Made by a program: the position numbers and the translations under genes
Origin: Acidobacteriaceae bacterium
GTDB taxonomy: Bacteria > Acidobacteriota > Terriglobia > Terriglobales > Acidobacteriaceae
DNA: 64,000 bases
Direction of reading: 5' to 3'
Assembly: GCA_003131315.1 (NCBI GenBank)
Contig: PKUV01000059.1
Location: forward strand, 1-64,000
Part shown: positions 18,182-24,770 of the stretch, piece after piece
Position numbering within the stretch: the first letter of the stretch is position 1
How the letters are laid out: each line of letters opens with the position of its first letter
The notes under the pieces: model-generated
Told to the model about the DNA's origin: nothing
Databases searched by the model: none
The model's input: the letters and a program-made list of their open reading frames with translations, nothing else

Positions 18182-19372
18182 TCAGAGAAACTTTTTCACC
18201 GGCAGAGCGAACTTGCGGCCGCTCTTGATTTCAGTGACCACAGCCTTCTTACCGTGCAACGCAAAGCCCGCGACGCCTTGAAAGCTGGTTGGCACGTTGA
18301 GCAATAGAATCATGAAGCGAACTTTGGCTTCGGCCTTCGCCGGCAACCAGCGATAGGTCGTCTCGCCGAATAGCGGGCCTTGCGTCACGGTCTCGCGCCG
18401 CGGAATCGCGAACGGCGTTGAGCTGAACTCGAGTCCCCGGCAGAACGTGCGGCCCCGCCACGGTGCGCCTTGCAGGTAGAACCGCTCTTCCCAGTTCCCC
18501 ACCCAAGGAAAGTCCCTGCGGCGAAATGCATAGACGACCAGCAAGCCCAGCCGGGCGTTGCAGGCTGCGACGAATCCGATTTCCAGTCGTGGATCGACAA
18601 GCTGCGCCGTGTAGTGGCTGAAATCACGGTCCGGGGTTGTACGCAGATTCGCGTGGCCTTTGCCTTTCAGGGGCGCCAGTGGCCAGCGAAACTCCGCCTC
18701 GGGACGGATAGACATCGACGAACTGTAGCTCGCGGGGCACACCTTCGCCATCGTGGCGGCCATGTCAAAAGTCGTGACGCCGCTCTCGACAAACGGCGGA
18801 CCGAACGTCACATGCTCGTTCCAGGAAATCGGACGATCCAAGGTGCTGAGACTTACCGCGCTCTCCTCGCAATAAACCACCGGGTCCAACGGATCGACGG
18901 AAAGCGTGCGGATGAAGCGAATCTGCGACTCCGGGAGTGTAACCCCGTATTTCAACGTGGGCGGTGCGTTGATAATCTTATGCACTTTCCATTTCAGAGC
19001 CGGAGCTTCCCCGTGCGTGCTGTGGCCCGCAGCGGTCTCTTCCGCGGACGGCGGACCGAAATGATCGAAGCTCAGGTTGTGGCCGGCAATGCCCGCCAGC
19101 AGGCGGCCGTCCGGCATCGGACCATAGGTACGCTTGTGCTTCCCAGCCTTGTAGTCGGTGGGGTCGATAGTCTTCCACGGCGGCTTCCAGAGCGGATTCA
19201 CCCCATCATGCCGGTTCGAGATGAGTTCGCAGATATGACCGCCGCCTTCGAGCACGGATATGTGGCCCCAATCGGCGGTGATGCGGTACCCCGCGCGTCC
19301 ATCCAAGACATCCGCTCGGCGAGAGACAGGCTTGTTCCGTGATTGGATCACTTGCACCCCTATCCCTTGCAC
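18182..19372 (-). CDS. Galactose-mutarotase-like (aldose epimerase-type, DUF4432-like) protein
   Basis: 396 residues without a signal peptide. The start is taken as GTG 19372, giving a 13-bp overlap with the aldolase gene; GTG 19357 (VQVIQSRN) is also possible. The beta-sandwich pattern (AGYRITADWGHISVLEGGGHICEL, LWKPPWKTIDP, LAGIAGHNLSFDHFG, THGEAPALKWKV, WNEHVTFGPPFVESG) resembles uncharacterised aldose 1-epimerase relatives in which HVTFGPPF is characteristic. Such proteins interconvert sugar anomers or bind sugars. The gene lies between an aldolase and a glycosidase in one operon, consistent with handling the released sugar. Activity is inferred only. Confidence 0.62.
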   Translation of the reverse strand: MQGIGVQVIQSRNKPVSRRADVLDGRAGYRITADWGHISVLEGGGHICELISNRHDGVNPLWKPPWKTIDPTDYKAGKHKRTYGPMPDGRLLAGIAGHNLSFDHFGPPSAEETAAGHSTHGEAPALKWKVHKIINAPPTLKYGVTLPESQIRFIRTLSVDPLDPVVYCEESAVSLSTLDRPISWNEHVTFGPPFVESGVTTFDMAATMAKVCPASYSSSMSIRPEAEFRWPLAPLKGKGHANLRTTPDRDFSHYTAQLVDPRLEIGFVAACNARLGLLVVYAFRRRDFPWVGNWEERFYLQGAPWRGRTFCRGLEFSSTPFAIPRRETVTQGPLFGETTYRWLPAKAEAKVRFMILLLNVPTSFQGVAGFALHGKKAVVTEIKSGRKFALPVKKFL

Positions 19373-20008
19373 TGCTTTCTATCTTCCGTCTTATTCAAGA
19401 TGGCGCGAGCCTGTTGCAGGAACCCGCCCATATCTTCTGACTGGAAGACGTTGCGCCCGAAGAAAACTCCAGCGGCTCCGGCAGCCATGGCGCCGCGCAC
19501 CACATCGAGAGCGGCCGCGTTCCGGCTGCCGCCTAAGACAAGTATCGGAATGGGGCAGGTTGCGATCACCGAACGCATCAATTCGACATCACCCGCATAG
19601 TCCGTCTTGATCATATCGGCACCCAGTTCGGCAGCCATGCGCGTATGCGGGCTCAGCCACTTGGGATCTGCAGGATTTGCGACATTCTTCCCCCGGGCCA
19701 GCGTCTCGACGATCAAAGGGATTCCCGCACGCTCACACTCGCGCGCTACTTGCGCGTTGCGGGCAATTTCCTTGGATTCGAAATCCGCGTCTCCCGTGCC
19801 CACCACCATATACGTTAGGACGGCGTCCGCGCCCGCCCGGAGCGCCTCTTCCGGGGTTGCCAGCATACAACTGCGCAAATCTCCGCTACCGCCCTCCGCC
19901 AGGCTGGTCCATACAGTGGTCCAGTCAATGCGCGCAATAATCGCGGGCGTGCGTCCCGGGCGGAAGGCCCCGCAACACTGGGAACACTGCCGTCGCGATG
20001 TGACGCAT
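19360..20008 (-). pseudogene. Class I aldolase (DhnA/LsrF/LacD-like), probable 5' frameshift
   Basis: The intact frame encodes an (alpha/beta)8 aldolase C-terminal two-thirds: PEEALRAGADAVLTYMVVGT, IPLIVETLARGKN, GADMIKTDYAGD with the likely Schiff-base Lys in IKTDY, PILVLGGSRNA and GAAGVFFGRNVFQ. The homologous frame continues upstream as GAFRPGRTPAIIARIDWTTV but has no ATG. An ATG with AAGGA upstream occurs at 20008 in the next frame (MRHIATAVFPVLRG). One added base in the C4 run at 19968-19971 would join them as VLRGAFRPGRTP. So the gene is frameshifted, or a base is missing from the assembly. The family cleaves ketose (bis)phosphates; it fits the kinases of this locus. Confidence 0.68.
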
Positions 20009-20108
20009 AGGTTCCTTCTTAGCCCCGATGGATCGTCCCGGGTGGCACGGGCGGCGGGAGGCTTCCGCTCCCTTCCGGCCGTCCACGCACCTGAACTCGC
20101 TTCAGTTC

Positions 20109-20717
20109 CTAGAACTCGAACTTGAGCGCAAACTGCAACTGACGAGGCGGACGAGCCGCGGTGAGCGTCGCAAAACCCGGACCATCACGGACGGTTGCAT
20201 TGTTAGCGTTTTCCGGTCCCGACTTCGCAGTCTGCGGATTCGTGCGATTGAAAAGGTTGAAGAACTCGCTGCGAAACTCCACCCGAGCCGTCTCGCCAAT
20301 TTTGAAGTGCTTGAAGATGGTGAAGTCCCAAATCTGGTATCCGGGCCCAGGAATCGTGTTGCGCCCGGTATTGCCAAAAGAGCCAGCTGGTGGATTGGCA
20401 AAGGCGCAGGGATTGAACCACGTCGTCAATGTGTGAAGGTGATCCGCTGCCGATCCGCCCTGCGAGATCGTCTTCTGACACGCGGGATCGGGGTTGGCCG
20501 CCACCGGACCTGCCACGAACGGATTCGCCACTTGATCCGGACGTTGCGAGCTGCCAACGTTCCCGCCATTGTCAGAATTCGAGAACCCAAGCTGATCCGT
20601 AACCGTGAACCAATTCCCTATCGAAAGGGACGTAATCCCCCCTAGTTGCCAGCCGCCGATCATCGCATTGGTGACGCCGCCGGCCTGACCGGCGAACTTC
20701 TTCCCGTGTCCAAACGG
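20109..20717 (-). pseudogene. C-terminal stub of an Oar-like TonB-dependent receptor
   Basis: Only the last 200 or so residues of a barrel remain. Homology starts at PFGHGKKFAG, normally followed by the last strands, and includes GGWQLGGITSLSIGNWFTV, WFNPCAFANPPAGSFGNTGRN, GPGYQIWDFTIFKHFKIGE, EFRSEFFNLFNRTN and the terminal RPPRQLQFALKFEF, the same ending as in the intact receptor at 3105-6806. Upstream the open frame continues to 20828 but encodes no receptor sequence and lacks signal, regulatory-like and plug domains, so about 1000 residues have been lost. The break lies just before the DeoR promoter. A functional receptor cannot be produced from it. Confidence 0.85.
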
Positions 20718-20925
20718 CTCGCTCTTTGGACCCGGGGCCGCCCGTCTTACGCGAGGCCCGACAAAACAATCATAAACGATCCATATCGTACATATATACA
20801 TTACAAACGAGCACGACTTTAATGACAATATGTCTCTTTGTCAAGCAATAGTTTCTCCGCCGTCCCGTGGCGGTGTTATGCTGTCAGGCTGGAACCGATT
20901 GTTTTCACTTTGGAGTTTTTTATTC

Positions 20926-21738
20926 ATGCTGGCTGAAGAGCGCCGCTTCCGCATTCGCGAAATGCTTTCGGTCGACCGCACGGTCAATGCCTCGGAACTG
21001 ACGAGGACACTGGGGGTTACAGCGGCTACCGTCCGGCGCGACCTGGCTGCTTTGGAGCAGGAAGGCGTTCTGGTACGCTCCCATGGTGGAGCGGCGTCTC
21101 ACGCTCCGAGCACGAACTTCCAGCCCTCTTACGAGGCCCTCGGGCGCGTCAACAAAGAGGAAAAGCAAGCCATTGCCCTCGAAGCCGAGCGCATGATTCT
21201 GGATGGTGACACGCTCTTTCTCGAGGGCAGCACCACGGTGTATGAGCTGGCCCGGCGCCTACAACATCGCAAACGCCTCACTGTCGTCACCAATTCGCCG
21301 CTGATTCTCTGCCAGTTGCAGCGCTGCCCGAACATCAATCTCATGTGTACCGGCGGAGATCTCCAGAAGGATGTTTTCTATCTGTCCGGTCTCTGGGCAC
21401 AGAGGTCGATTAGCGAGATTCGAGTCGACAAGGCAATCCTGGGAGTGAGCGCGATCGATCCCACCTACGGCGTCTCTACTGCCAGCTCGGCTGAAGCCCA
21501 AATCAAGAAAATGCTGCTCAAAGTAGCCCGGGTACGCATCGCCCTAGCGGATCACAGCAAGTTCGGCAACCAGGCGTTTGCGTATGTCGGGCCCGTCACT
21601 GATTTCAACACCTTGATCACCGACTCTGGAACCGATGCCAAACACGTCGATGCTCTGCGCGAGAGTGGCGTCGAAGTGGTAGTGGCAGAGCAGGCGCCAG
21701 CGACAAAGGAACCGCGGGTTCCGCGCAAATCGCGCTAA
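20926..21738 (+). CDS. Second DeoR/GlpR-family transcriptional regulator
   Basis: 270 residues starting at ATG 20926, with TGGAG ten bases upstream; the longer frame from 20830 adds residues atypical of the family. The helix-turn-helix (MLAEERRFRIREMLSVDRTV, LGVTAATVRRDLAALEQEG, wing RSHGGAA) precedes the effector domain (LFLEGSTTVYELARRL, VVTNSPLILCQL, MCTGGDLQKDVFYLSGLWA, LADHSKFGNQAF). Family members are sugar-phosphate-responsive repressors. It is divergent from the minus-strand catabolic operon and so is the likeliest regulator of it, while the DeoR at 8268 accompanies the SIS/PfkB set. Its 3' end overlaps the convergent frame at 21617 by 122 bp. Confidence 0.86.
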   Translation: MLAEERRFRIREMLSVDRTVNASELTRTLGVTAATVRRDLAALEQEGVLVRSHGGAASHAPSTNFQPSYEALGRVNKEEKQAIALEAERMILDGDTLFLEGSTTVYELARRLQHRKRLTVVTNSPLILCQLQRCPNINLMCTGGDLQKDVFYLSGLWAQRSISEIRVDKAILGVSAIDPTYGVSTASSAEAQIKKMLLKVARVRIALADHSKFGNQAFAYVGPVTDFNTLITDSGTDAKHVDALRESGVEVVVAEQAPATKEPRVPRKSR

Positions 21739-22186
21739 CGCTGGCGCTGGGCTTGGTTGGCCCCGCATCATCATGTTGTTCAACGAGGCTTTCGGCGCGC
21801 GCTCGGATCTTCCTTTGGTCGGTCTTTAATTCCTTAATCGTCCTTGCAATGCCTTCCAGTTCCTTCTGAGGCCTTCTGGTGCTCTCGCGAGCCTCGGTGT
21901 CCCTATACATATCTGTAAGTGCTCTTTTGTTCTTCTTAGTCGCTCTTGTTCTGGATACTGCGGAAGCAGACAGCATCGGTTTCGATTTCGAACGTGTGAG
22001 CACAAAGTCGTTCACTGTGCTCGTGCCCACCTTGAGGCCACAAGCTTTCTTGAGCACCTGTGTGATTTCTCGATAGCTGTGGCCGCGCTTTCGCATCTCG
22101 GTGATTAGCTCACTGTGGGGTTCCAAACGCGAGCGCGACTCCTTCGCTGGCAGGCTGTTGAGTATGGCTTCGAATCTGGTGTCCAC
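21617..22186 (-). CDS. Plasmid-like helix-turn-helix protein of unknown function
   Basis: About 189 residues from GTG 22186, which has a strong GGAGGAA site; a TTG start upstream is less likely. The N-terminal third (RSRLEPHSELITEMRKRGHS, YREITQVLKKACGLKVGTST, VNDFVLTR) resembles the resolvase-like HTH of small proteins commonly encoded on conjugative plasmids and integrative elements. A basic, charged, probably coiled-coil stretch follows (KELEGIARTIKELKTDQRKI). The last 40 or so residues are read from DNA antisense to the DeoR gene and look non-native, suggesting that the original 3' end was lost at an insertion or deletion junction near 21740-21770. It lies 400 bp from the tRNA array. Confidence 0.5.
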   Translation of the reverse strand: MDTRFEAILNSLPAKESRSRLEPHSELITEMRKRGHSYREITQVLKKACGLKVGTSTVNDFVLTRSKSKPMLSASAVSRTRATKKNKRALTDMYRDTEARESTRRPQKELEGIARTIKELKTDQRKIRARAESLVEQHDDAGPTKPSASVSAICAEPAVPLSLAPALPLPLRRHSRAEHRRVWHRFQSR

Positions 22187-22332
22187 GATTTCCTCCGAAT
22201 GCGCCTGGAGAGATGGATTCCGGCGAAAGGCCGTTACCGATAACAGACGCCGAACAGGAGCCAAAGGGATGGCCGGACAATCGCCGGATATGAACCGGAT
22301 GTGCGCCGGGCGGCATTTCAGGTCGCGCTTGC

Positions 22333-22369
22333 GACACCGGACCTAACGCGGAGCGTTAGGGATGGTGTC
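22333..22369. repeat. Two-tier inverted repeat (hairpin) upstream of the tRNA array
   Basis: Outer arms GACACC (22333-22338) and GGTGTC (22364-22369) enclose inner arms CCTAACGC (22342-22349) and GCGTTAGG (22353-22360), with symmetrical 3-nt internal loops and a GGA apex. There is no following T tract, so it is not an obvious terminator. It could be a binding or processing site of the mobile element. Confidence 0.6.
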
Positions 22370-22467
22370 TCTTTGGAAAACGAAGTGCTTTTTCTGGACA
22401 GCAACTGCGGCGACGAATCTGCATCAGTCGTGAATGGCCGACGCACAGGGCCGAGCGCCGAAAATGC

Positions 22468-22497
22468 GTGCACTGGTGCACAGTTTCATGCTACATT
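22468..22497 (+). promoter_or_regulatory. Possible promoter of the tRNA array with a GTGCAC pair
   Basis: GTGCAC occurs twice (22468-22473 and 22476-22481), separated by TG, and is followed by TGCTACATT (22489-22497), which matches an extended -10 element. No good -35 box is seen. It lies about 90 bp upstream of the first tRNA. Confidence 0.35.
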
Positions 22498-22588
22498 GAC
22501 GTTGTGAAGCGCCTGCTTCAATTTCGATCGTCATTACGACTCCGTCGATCCCGACTGAGTTATTAACTCCTGCACAATTTCTAGCTTC

Positions 22589-22665
22589 AGGCCCGTGACG
22601 GAACTGGCATACGTAGCTGCCTCAAGAACAGCCTTTTGTGGGTTCGACTCCCACCGGGCCTGCCA
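22589..22665 (+). tRNA. tRNA-Leu(CAA)-like, with short variable region
   Basis: Acceptor AGGCCCG/CGGGCCT pairs fully, followed by G and an encoded CCA (22663-22665). The D-arm is leucine-like (ACGGAACTGGCATACGT) and the T-arm is GTGGG-TTCGACT-CCCAC. The anticodon loop CTCAAGA gives CAA at 22623-22625, on a stem with one mismatch (31-39). The variable region is only CTTTT, whereas bacterial tRNA-Leu normally has a long arm; the discriminator is G rather than the A expected for Leu. It may be a degenerate or non-standard tRNA. First of five tandem genes. Confidence 0.65.
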
Positions 22666-22685
22666 CAGTTCTTTGACAATTCAAC

Positions 22686-22787
22686 GGAGAGTGGGCCGGA
22701 CGGTAAGGCACCAAGTCTGCTAGTCCTGTTGGTTAAACCCAGGCTCTCGCAAGAGGCTAACGGGTTCAACTCCCGTACTCTCCGCCA
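22686..22787 (+). tRNA. tRNA-Ser(GCT)-like, 102 nt, abnormal anticodon arm
   Basis: Acceptor GGAGAGT/ACTCTCC, discriminator G and encoded CCA (22785-22787) are intact, as are the T-arm ACGGG-TTCAACT-CCCGT and a Ser-like D-arm (GCC/GGC). The best anticodon is GCT at 22719-22721 in CTGCTAG. The anticodon stem pairs poorly in the normal register, but CCAA (22711-22714) pairs with TTGG (22729-22732), leaving a 14-nt loop. A variable arm with CTCT-CGCA-AGAG is present. The gene is about 12 nt longer than usual, suggesting an insertion. Identity is tentative. Confidence 0.5.
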
Positions 22788-22790
22788 TGC

Positions 22791-22879
22791 GGAAGGTACT
22801 GCTGAATGGCCGGCAACTGGTCTTGAAAACCAGGGCATCGTGATGAGCGATGGGCGTTCGATTCGTCTACCTTCCGCCA
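22791..22879 (+). tRNA. tRNA-Ser(TGA)
   Basis: Acceptor GGAAGGT/ACCTTCC, discriminator G and encoded CCA (22877-22879) are present. The anticodon stem CTGGT/ACCAG encloses CTTGAAA, anticodon TGA. A serine-type long variable arm folds through CATCG and CGATG. The T-stem contains two G-T wobbles. At 89 nt it is the most canonical member of the array; it starts 3 nt after the preceding gene. Confidence 0.85.
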
Positions 22880-22884
22880 AGTTT

Positions 22885-22975
22885 GCACAGGTGCGTGAGC
22901 CAGGCTGAAACGAACCGGCTGTAACCCGGTTTCCCCAAGTGGGACGCGGAGGTTCAAATCCTTCCCTGCGCACCA
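22885..22975 (+). tRNA. tRNA-Tyr(GTA)
   Basis: The anticodon arm ACCGG-CTGTAAC-CCGGT gives GTA for tyrosine. The long variable arm (TCCCC..GGGAC), T-arm GGAGG-TTCAAAT-CCTTC, discriminator A and encoded CCA (22973-22975) fit bacterial tRNA-Tyr. The acceptor GCACAGG/CCTGCGC has one A-C mismatch at the third pair. Spacing from the previous tRNA is 5 nt. Confidence 0.82.
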
Positions 22976-22979
22976 GAGT

Positions 22980-23056
22980 GCCAGCGTGTGCGAATTGGAA
23001 TAGCAGCCTGTCTTAGAAACAGATGTTTGAGAGTTCGAATCTCTCCGCTGGCACCA
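22980..23056 (+). tRNA. tRNA-Leu(TAG)-like, with short variable region
   Basis: Acceptor GCCAGCG/CGCTGGC, discriminator A and encoded CCA (23054-23056) are sound. The D-arm (TGC-GAATTGGAATA-GCA) and anticodon loop CTTAGAA (anticodon TAG) are leucine-like, and the T-arm is GAGAG-TTCGAAT-CTCTC. The variable region is only about 5 nt (TGTTT), instead of the long arm of bacterial tRNA-Leu, giving 77 nt. It starts 4 nt after tRNA-Tyr and closes the array. Confidence 0.72.
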
Positions 23057-23311
23057 GACTTTTCTTGATCGATAGTGCTTGGTTGTGGGAGTCTGCAGCC
23101 ATCCGAATTTGCTCCGTGTTTTGGCGACTCTCCATTAAACCACCTGCACCTCAGGTGGCCGCCGGACTAGCTTCCGAATGGCCGACAATACATCCGGAAT
23201 TCTCATACCTTGGGCACCGAGGAGCGGGCAAAATCCGGGTTGCCATATGTAAGCCCGTTATCCGTCCATGTGACTCGTACCTGAGCGCCATGGGCGTCGA
23301 ATGTGGCTAAG

Positions 23312-24550
23312 CTATTCAGAGGCAATGACAATCGGTAGTAAGAACTGGCCCGGATTCGCCGGGTCTTGGAGTCGAATAACAATTCCGCTGTCGGCGATCA
23401 CCAAGTCCGGCTTGTTGTCGCCATTCATGTCGCCAACGGCCACCCAGGCGATCACGCCGTTTCCCGCATAGTTCATCGCCGGCTGAAACCTCCCCGAGGT
23501 GAGAGGATCCTGAAGCAGCACCGAGACACTGCTCCCGCTGAACTCGCCGCTGTTTGCAACTGCAATGTCGGACTTGCCATCTCCGTTGAAGTCGGCCGCC
23601 GCCACGACACTCGAGCGGATACCGCTTGCGTAATTTGTGGCTGGGAGAAAAACTCCCGGGGCGACAGGACTCTGGAGAAGAACCGAAAGACTGGCCGTTG
23701 AGCCGTCATCGGGGGTTCCAAGATTCGCGATGGCGAGATCCGGGCGGCCATCGCCGTTGAGATCATGGACGGCTATGAAGATAGGCTGTGCGCCCGCAGC
23801 ATAATTTGCCGGACTGAGAAAACTTCCTGGTGATGTCGGATCCTGCAGATAAACGCTGACACCGGAAGTCGTAGCTACCAGATCAGCCTTGCCGTCTCCA
23901 TTCAAGTCGGCAATCGCGACCGCCGATGTCCCACCGGATCCAACACTGATGGTGCTGGCCCCCAAGAATTGTCCCGGCGCAGCGGGATTCTGCAAGAGAA
24001 TTGAAATGCCAGTGGTATCCGCGACAGCCAGGTCTGGCTTTCCGTCACCGTTTAAATCCCCAATGGCTACAGCCACCGGCGAAAAACCTGTTGGATAGCT
24101 CGCTGCGGAAAGAAAATGGCCCGGATTGGCGGGATCCTGCAAAAGAACCGAGACGCTGCTTGATCCCGTGCCATCTACGTTCATGATTGTGTTGGCAGTA
24201 ACGATGTCTAAATTACCGTCACCATTCAAATCGCCAATCGCGAGCGCGACCGGATCGTTCCCGACGTCGTAGGTCACAGGGGAGAGAAAATTCCCGGGAC
24301 TGGCAGCATCCTGCAAGTAGATCGCGACTACGCCTGGGTGAGGTGGCGGGCCCGCCATCGTCGAATAGGACGCAACAATGTCGAGTTTGCCGTCACCGTT
24401 CAGGTCGGCCACAGCCACGGACCAGTACATGTTAAATGGCGGCAGCACGACGGTTCCTCCGCCGGCGCCCGCACCGCAAGAAGCCAGGCCTCCCAGGGCG
24501 AGGATAGCGATAAGCATGACGAGCATGTGAACCGGCCGGAATTGCGACAT
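23312..24550 (-). CDS. Lipoprotein with FG-GAP/VCBS beta-propeller repeats
   Basis: About 412 residues from ATG 24550, which follows GGGAGG; the frame extends to 24649 without a signal. The N-terminus (MSQFRPVHMLVMLIAILALG, then GLASCGAG) is a lipoprotein signal. The body has about seven repeats of roughly 50 residues, each with a calcium-binding-like DLNGDGKxDIV motif followed by VLLQDPxxPGxFL, as in integrin-type FG-GAP propellers. It probably resides on the cell surface or outer membrane in a binding role. Such proteins are abundant in Acidobacteriota; partner and ligand are unknown. No coupled gene is adjacent (the next on the same strand starts 220 bp away). Confidence 0.8.
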   Translation of the reverse strand: MSQFRPVHMLVMLIAILALGGLASCGAGAGGGTVVLPPFNMYWSVAVADLNGDGKLDIVASYSTMAGPPPHPGVVAIYLQDAASPGNFLSPVTYDVGNDPVALAIGDLNGDGNLDIVTANTIMNVDGTGSSSVSVLLQDPANPGHFLSAASYPTGFSPVAVAIGDLNGDGKPDLAVADTTGISILLQNPAAPGQFLGASTISVGSGGTSAVAIADLNGDGKADLVATTSGVSVYLQDPTSPGSFLSPANYAAGAQPIFIAVHDLNGDGRPDLAIANLGTPDDGSTASLSVLLQSPVAPGVFLPATNYASGIRSSVVAAADFNGDGKSDIAVANSGEFSGSSVSVLLQDPLTSGRFQPAMNYAGNGVIAWVAVGDMNGDNKPDLVIADSGIVIRLQDPANPGQFLLPIVIASE

Positions 24551-24770
24551 ATTCAGACCTCCCATGGATACAAGTTGCTTCTTACCGAAACAGCAACGCT
24601 CTCCACCACGGCACAAGACACTCTCCGATGAAGGTGCTCCGCCAGCCACTCACTCTGACGAGCCAACTAATATTTGGCTGTCTCTGCACGTTCGATGTCT
24701 TCACGCAGAACGTGGATCATGTCGAGCTTGACGGAAATGTCCCACTCTAAGAGTTTCGTCCAGCCGCTAC

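Larger units (their letters stand above)
22187..22588. other. Gene-free stretch between the plasmid-like gene and the tRNA array
   Basis: No convincing coding sequence is seen. The region contains a 37-nt interrupted hairpin (22333-22369), two adjacent GTGCAC hexamers (22468-22481) and an extended -10-like element (22489-22497), listed separately. The remainder shows nothing I can name. Confidence 0.5.

Noticed and set aside
9093-20008. Sulfoquinovose (YihS/T/V-like) pathway
   Set aside because: DeoR, PfkB, aldolase, mutarotase and isomerase-type genes recall sulfoglycolysis, but the glycosidases are clan GH-D rather than GH31 sulfoquinovosidases and no sulfonate transporter or reductase is present.
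22341-22360. Possible integron attC site (ACCTAAC ... GTTAGGG)
   Set aside because: The boxes resemble RYYYAAC and GTTRRRY, but they are only 7 nt apart, the 3' box ends in G rather than a pyrimidine, and no integrase or cassette structure is present.
23140-23158. Terminator of the tRNA array (CCACCTG/CAGGTGG)
   Set aside because: The 7-bp stem is real but is not followed by T residues; evidence is insufficient.
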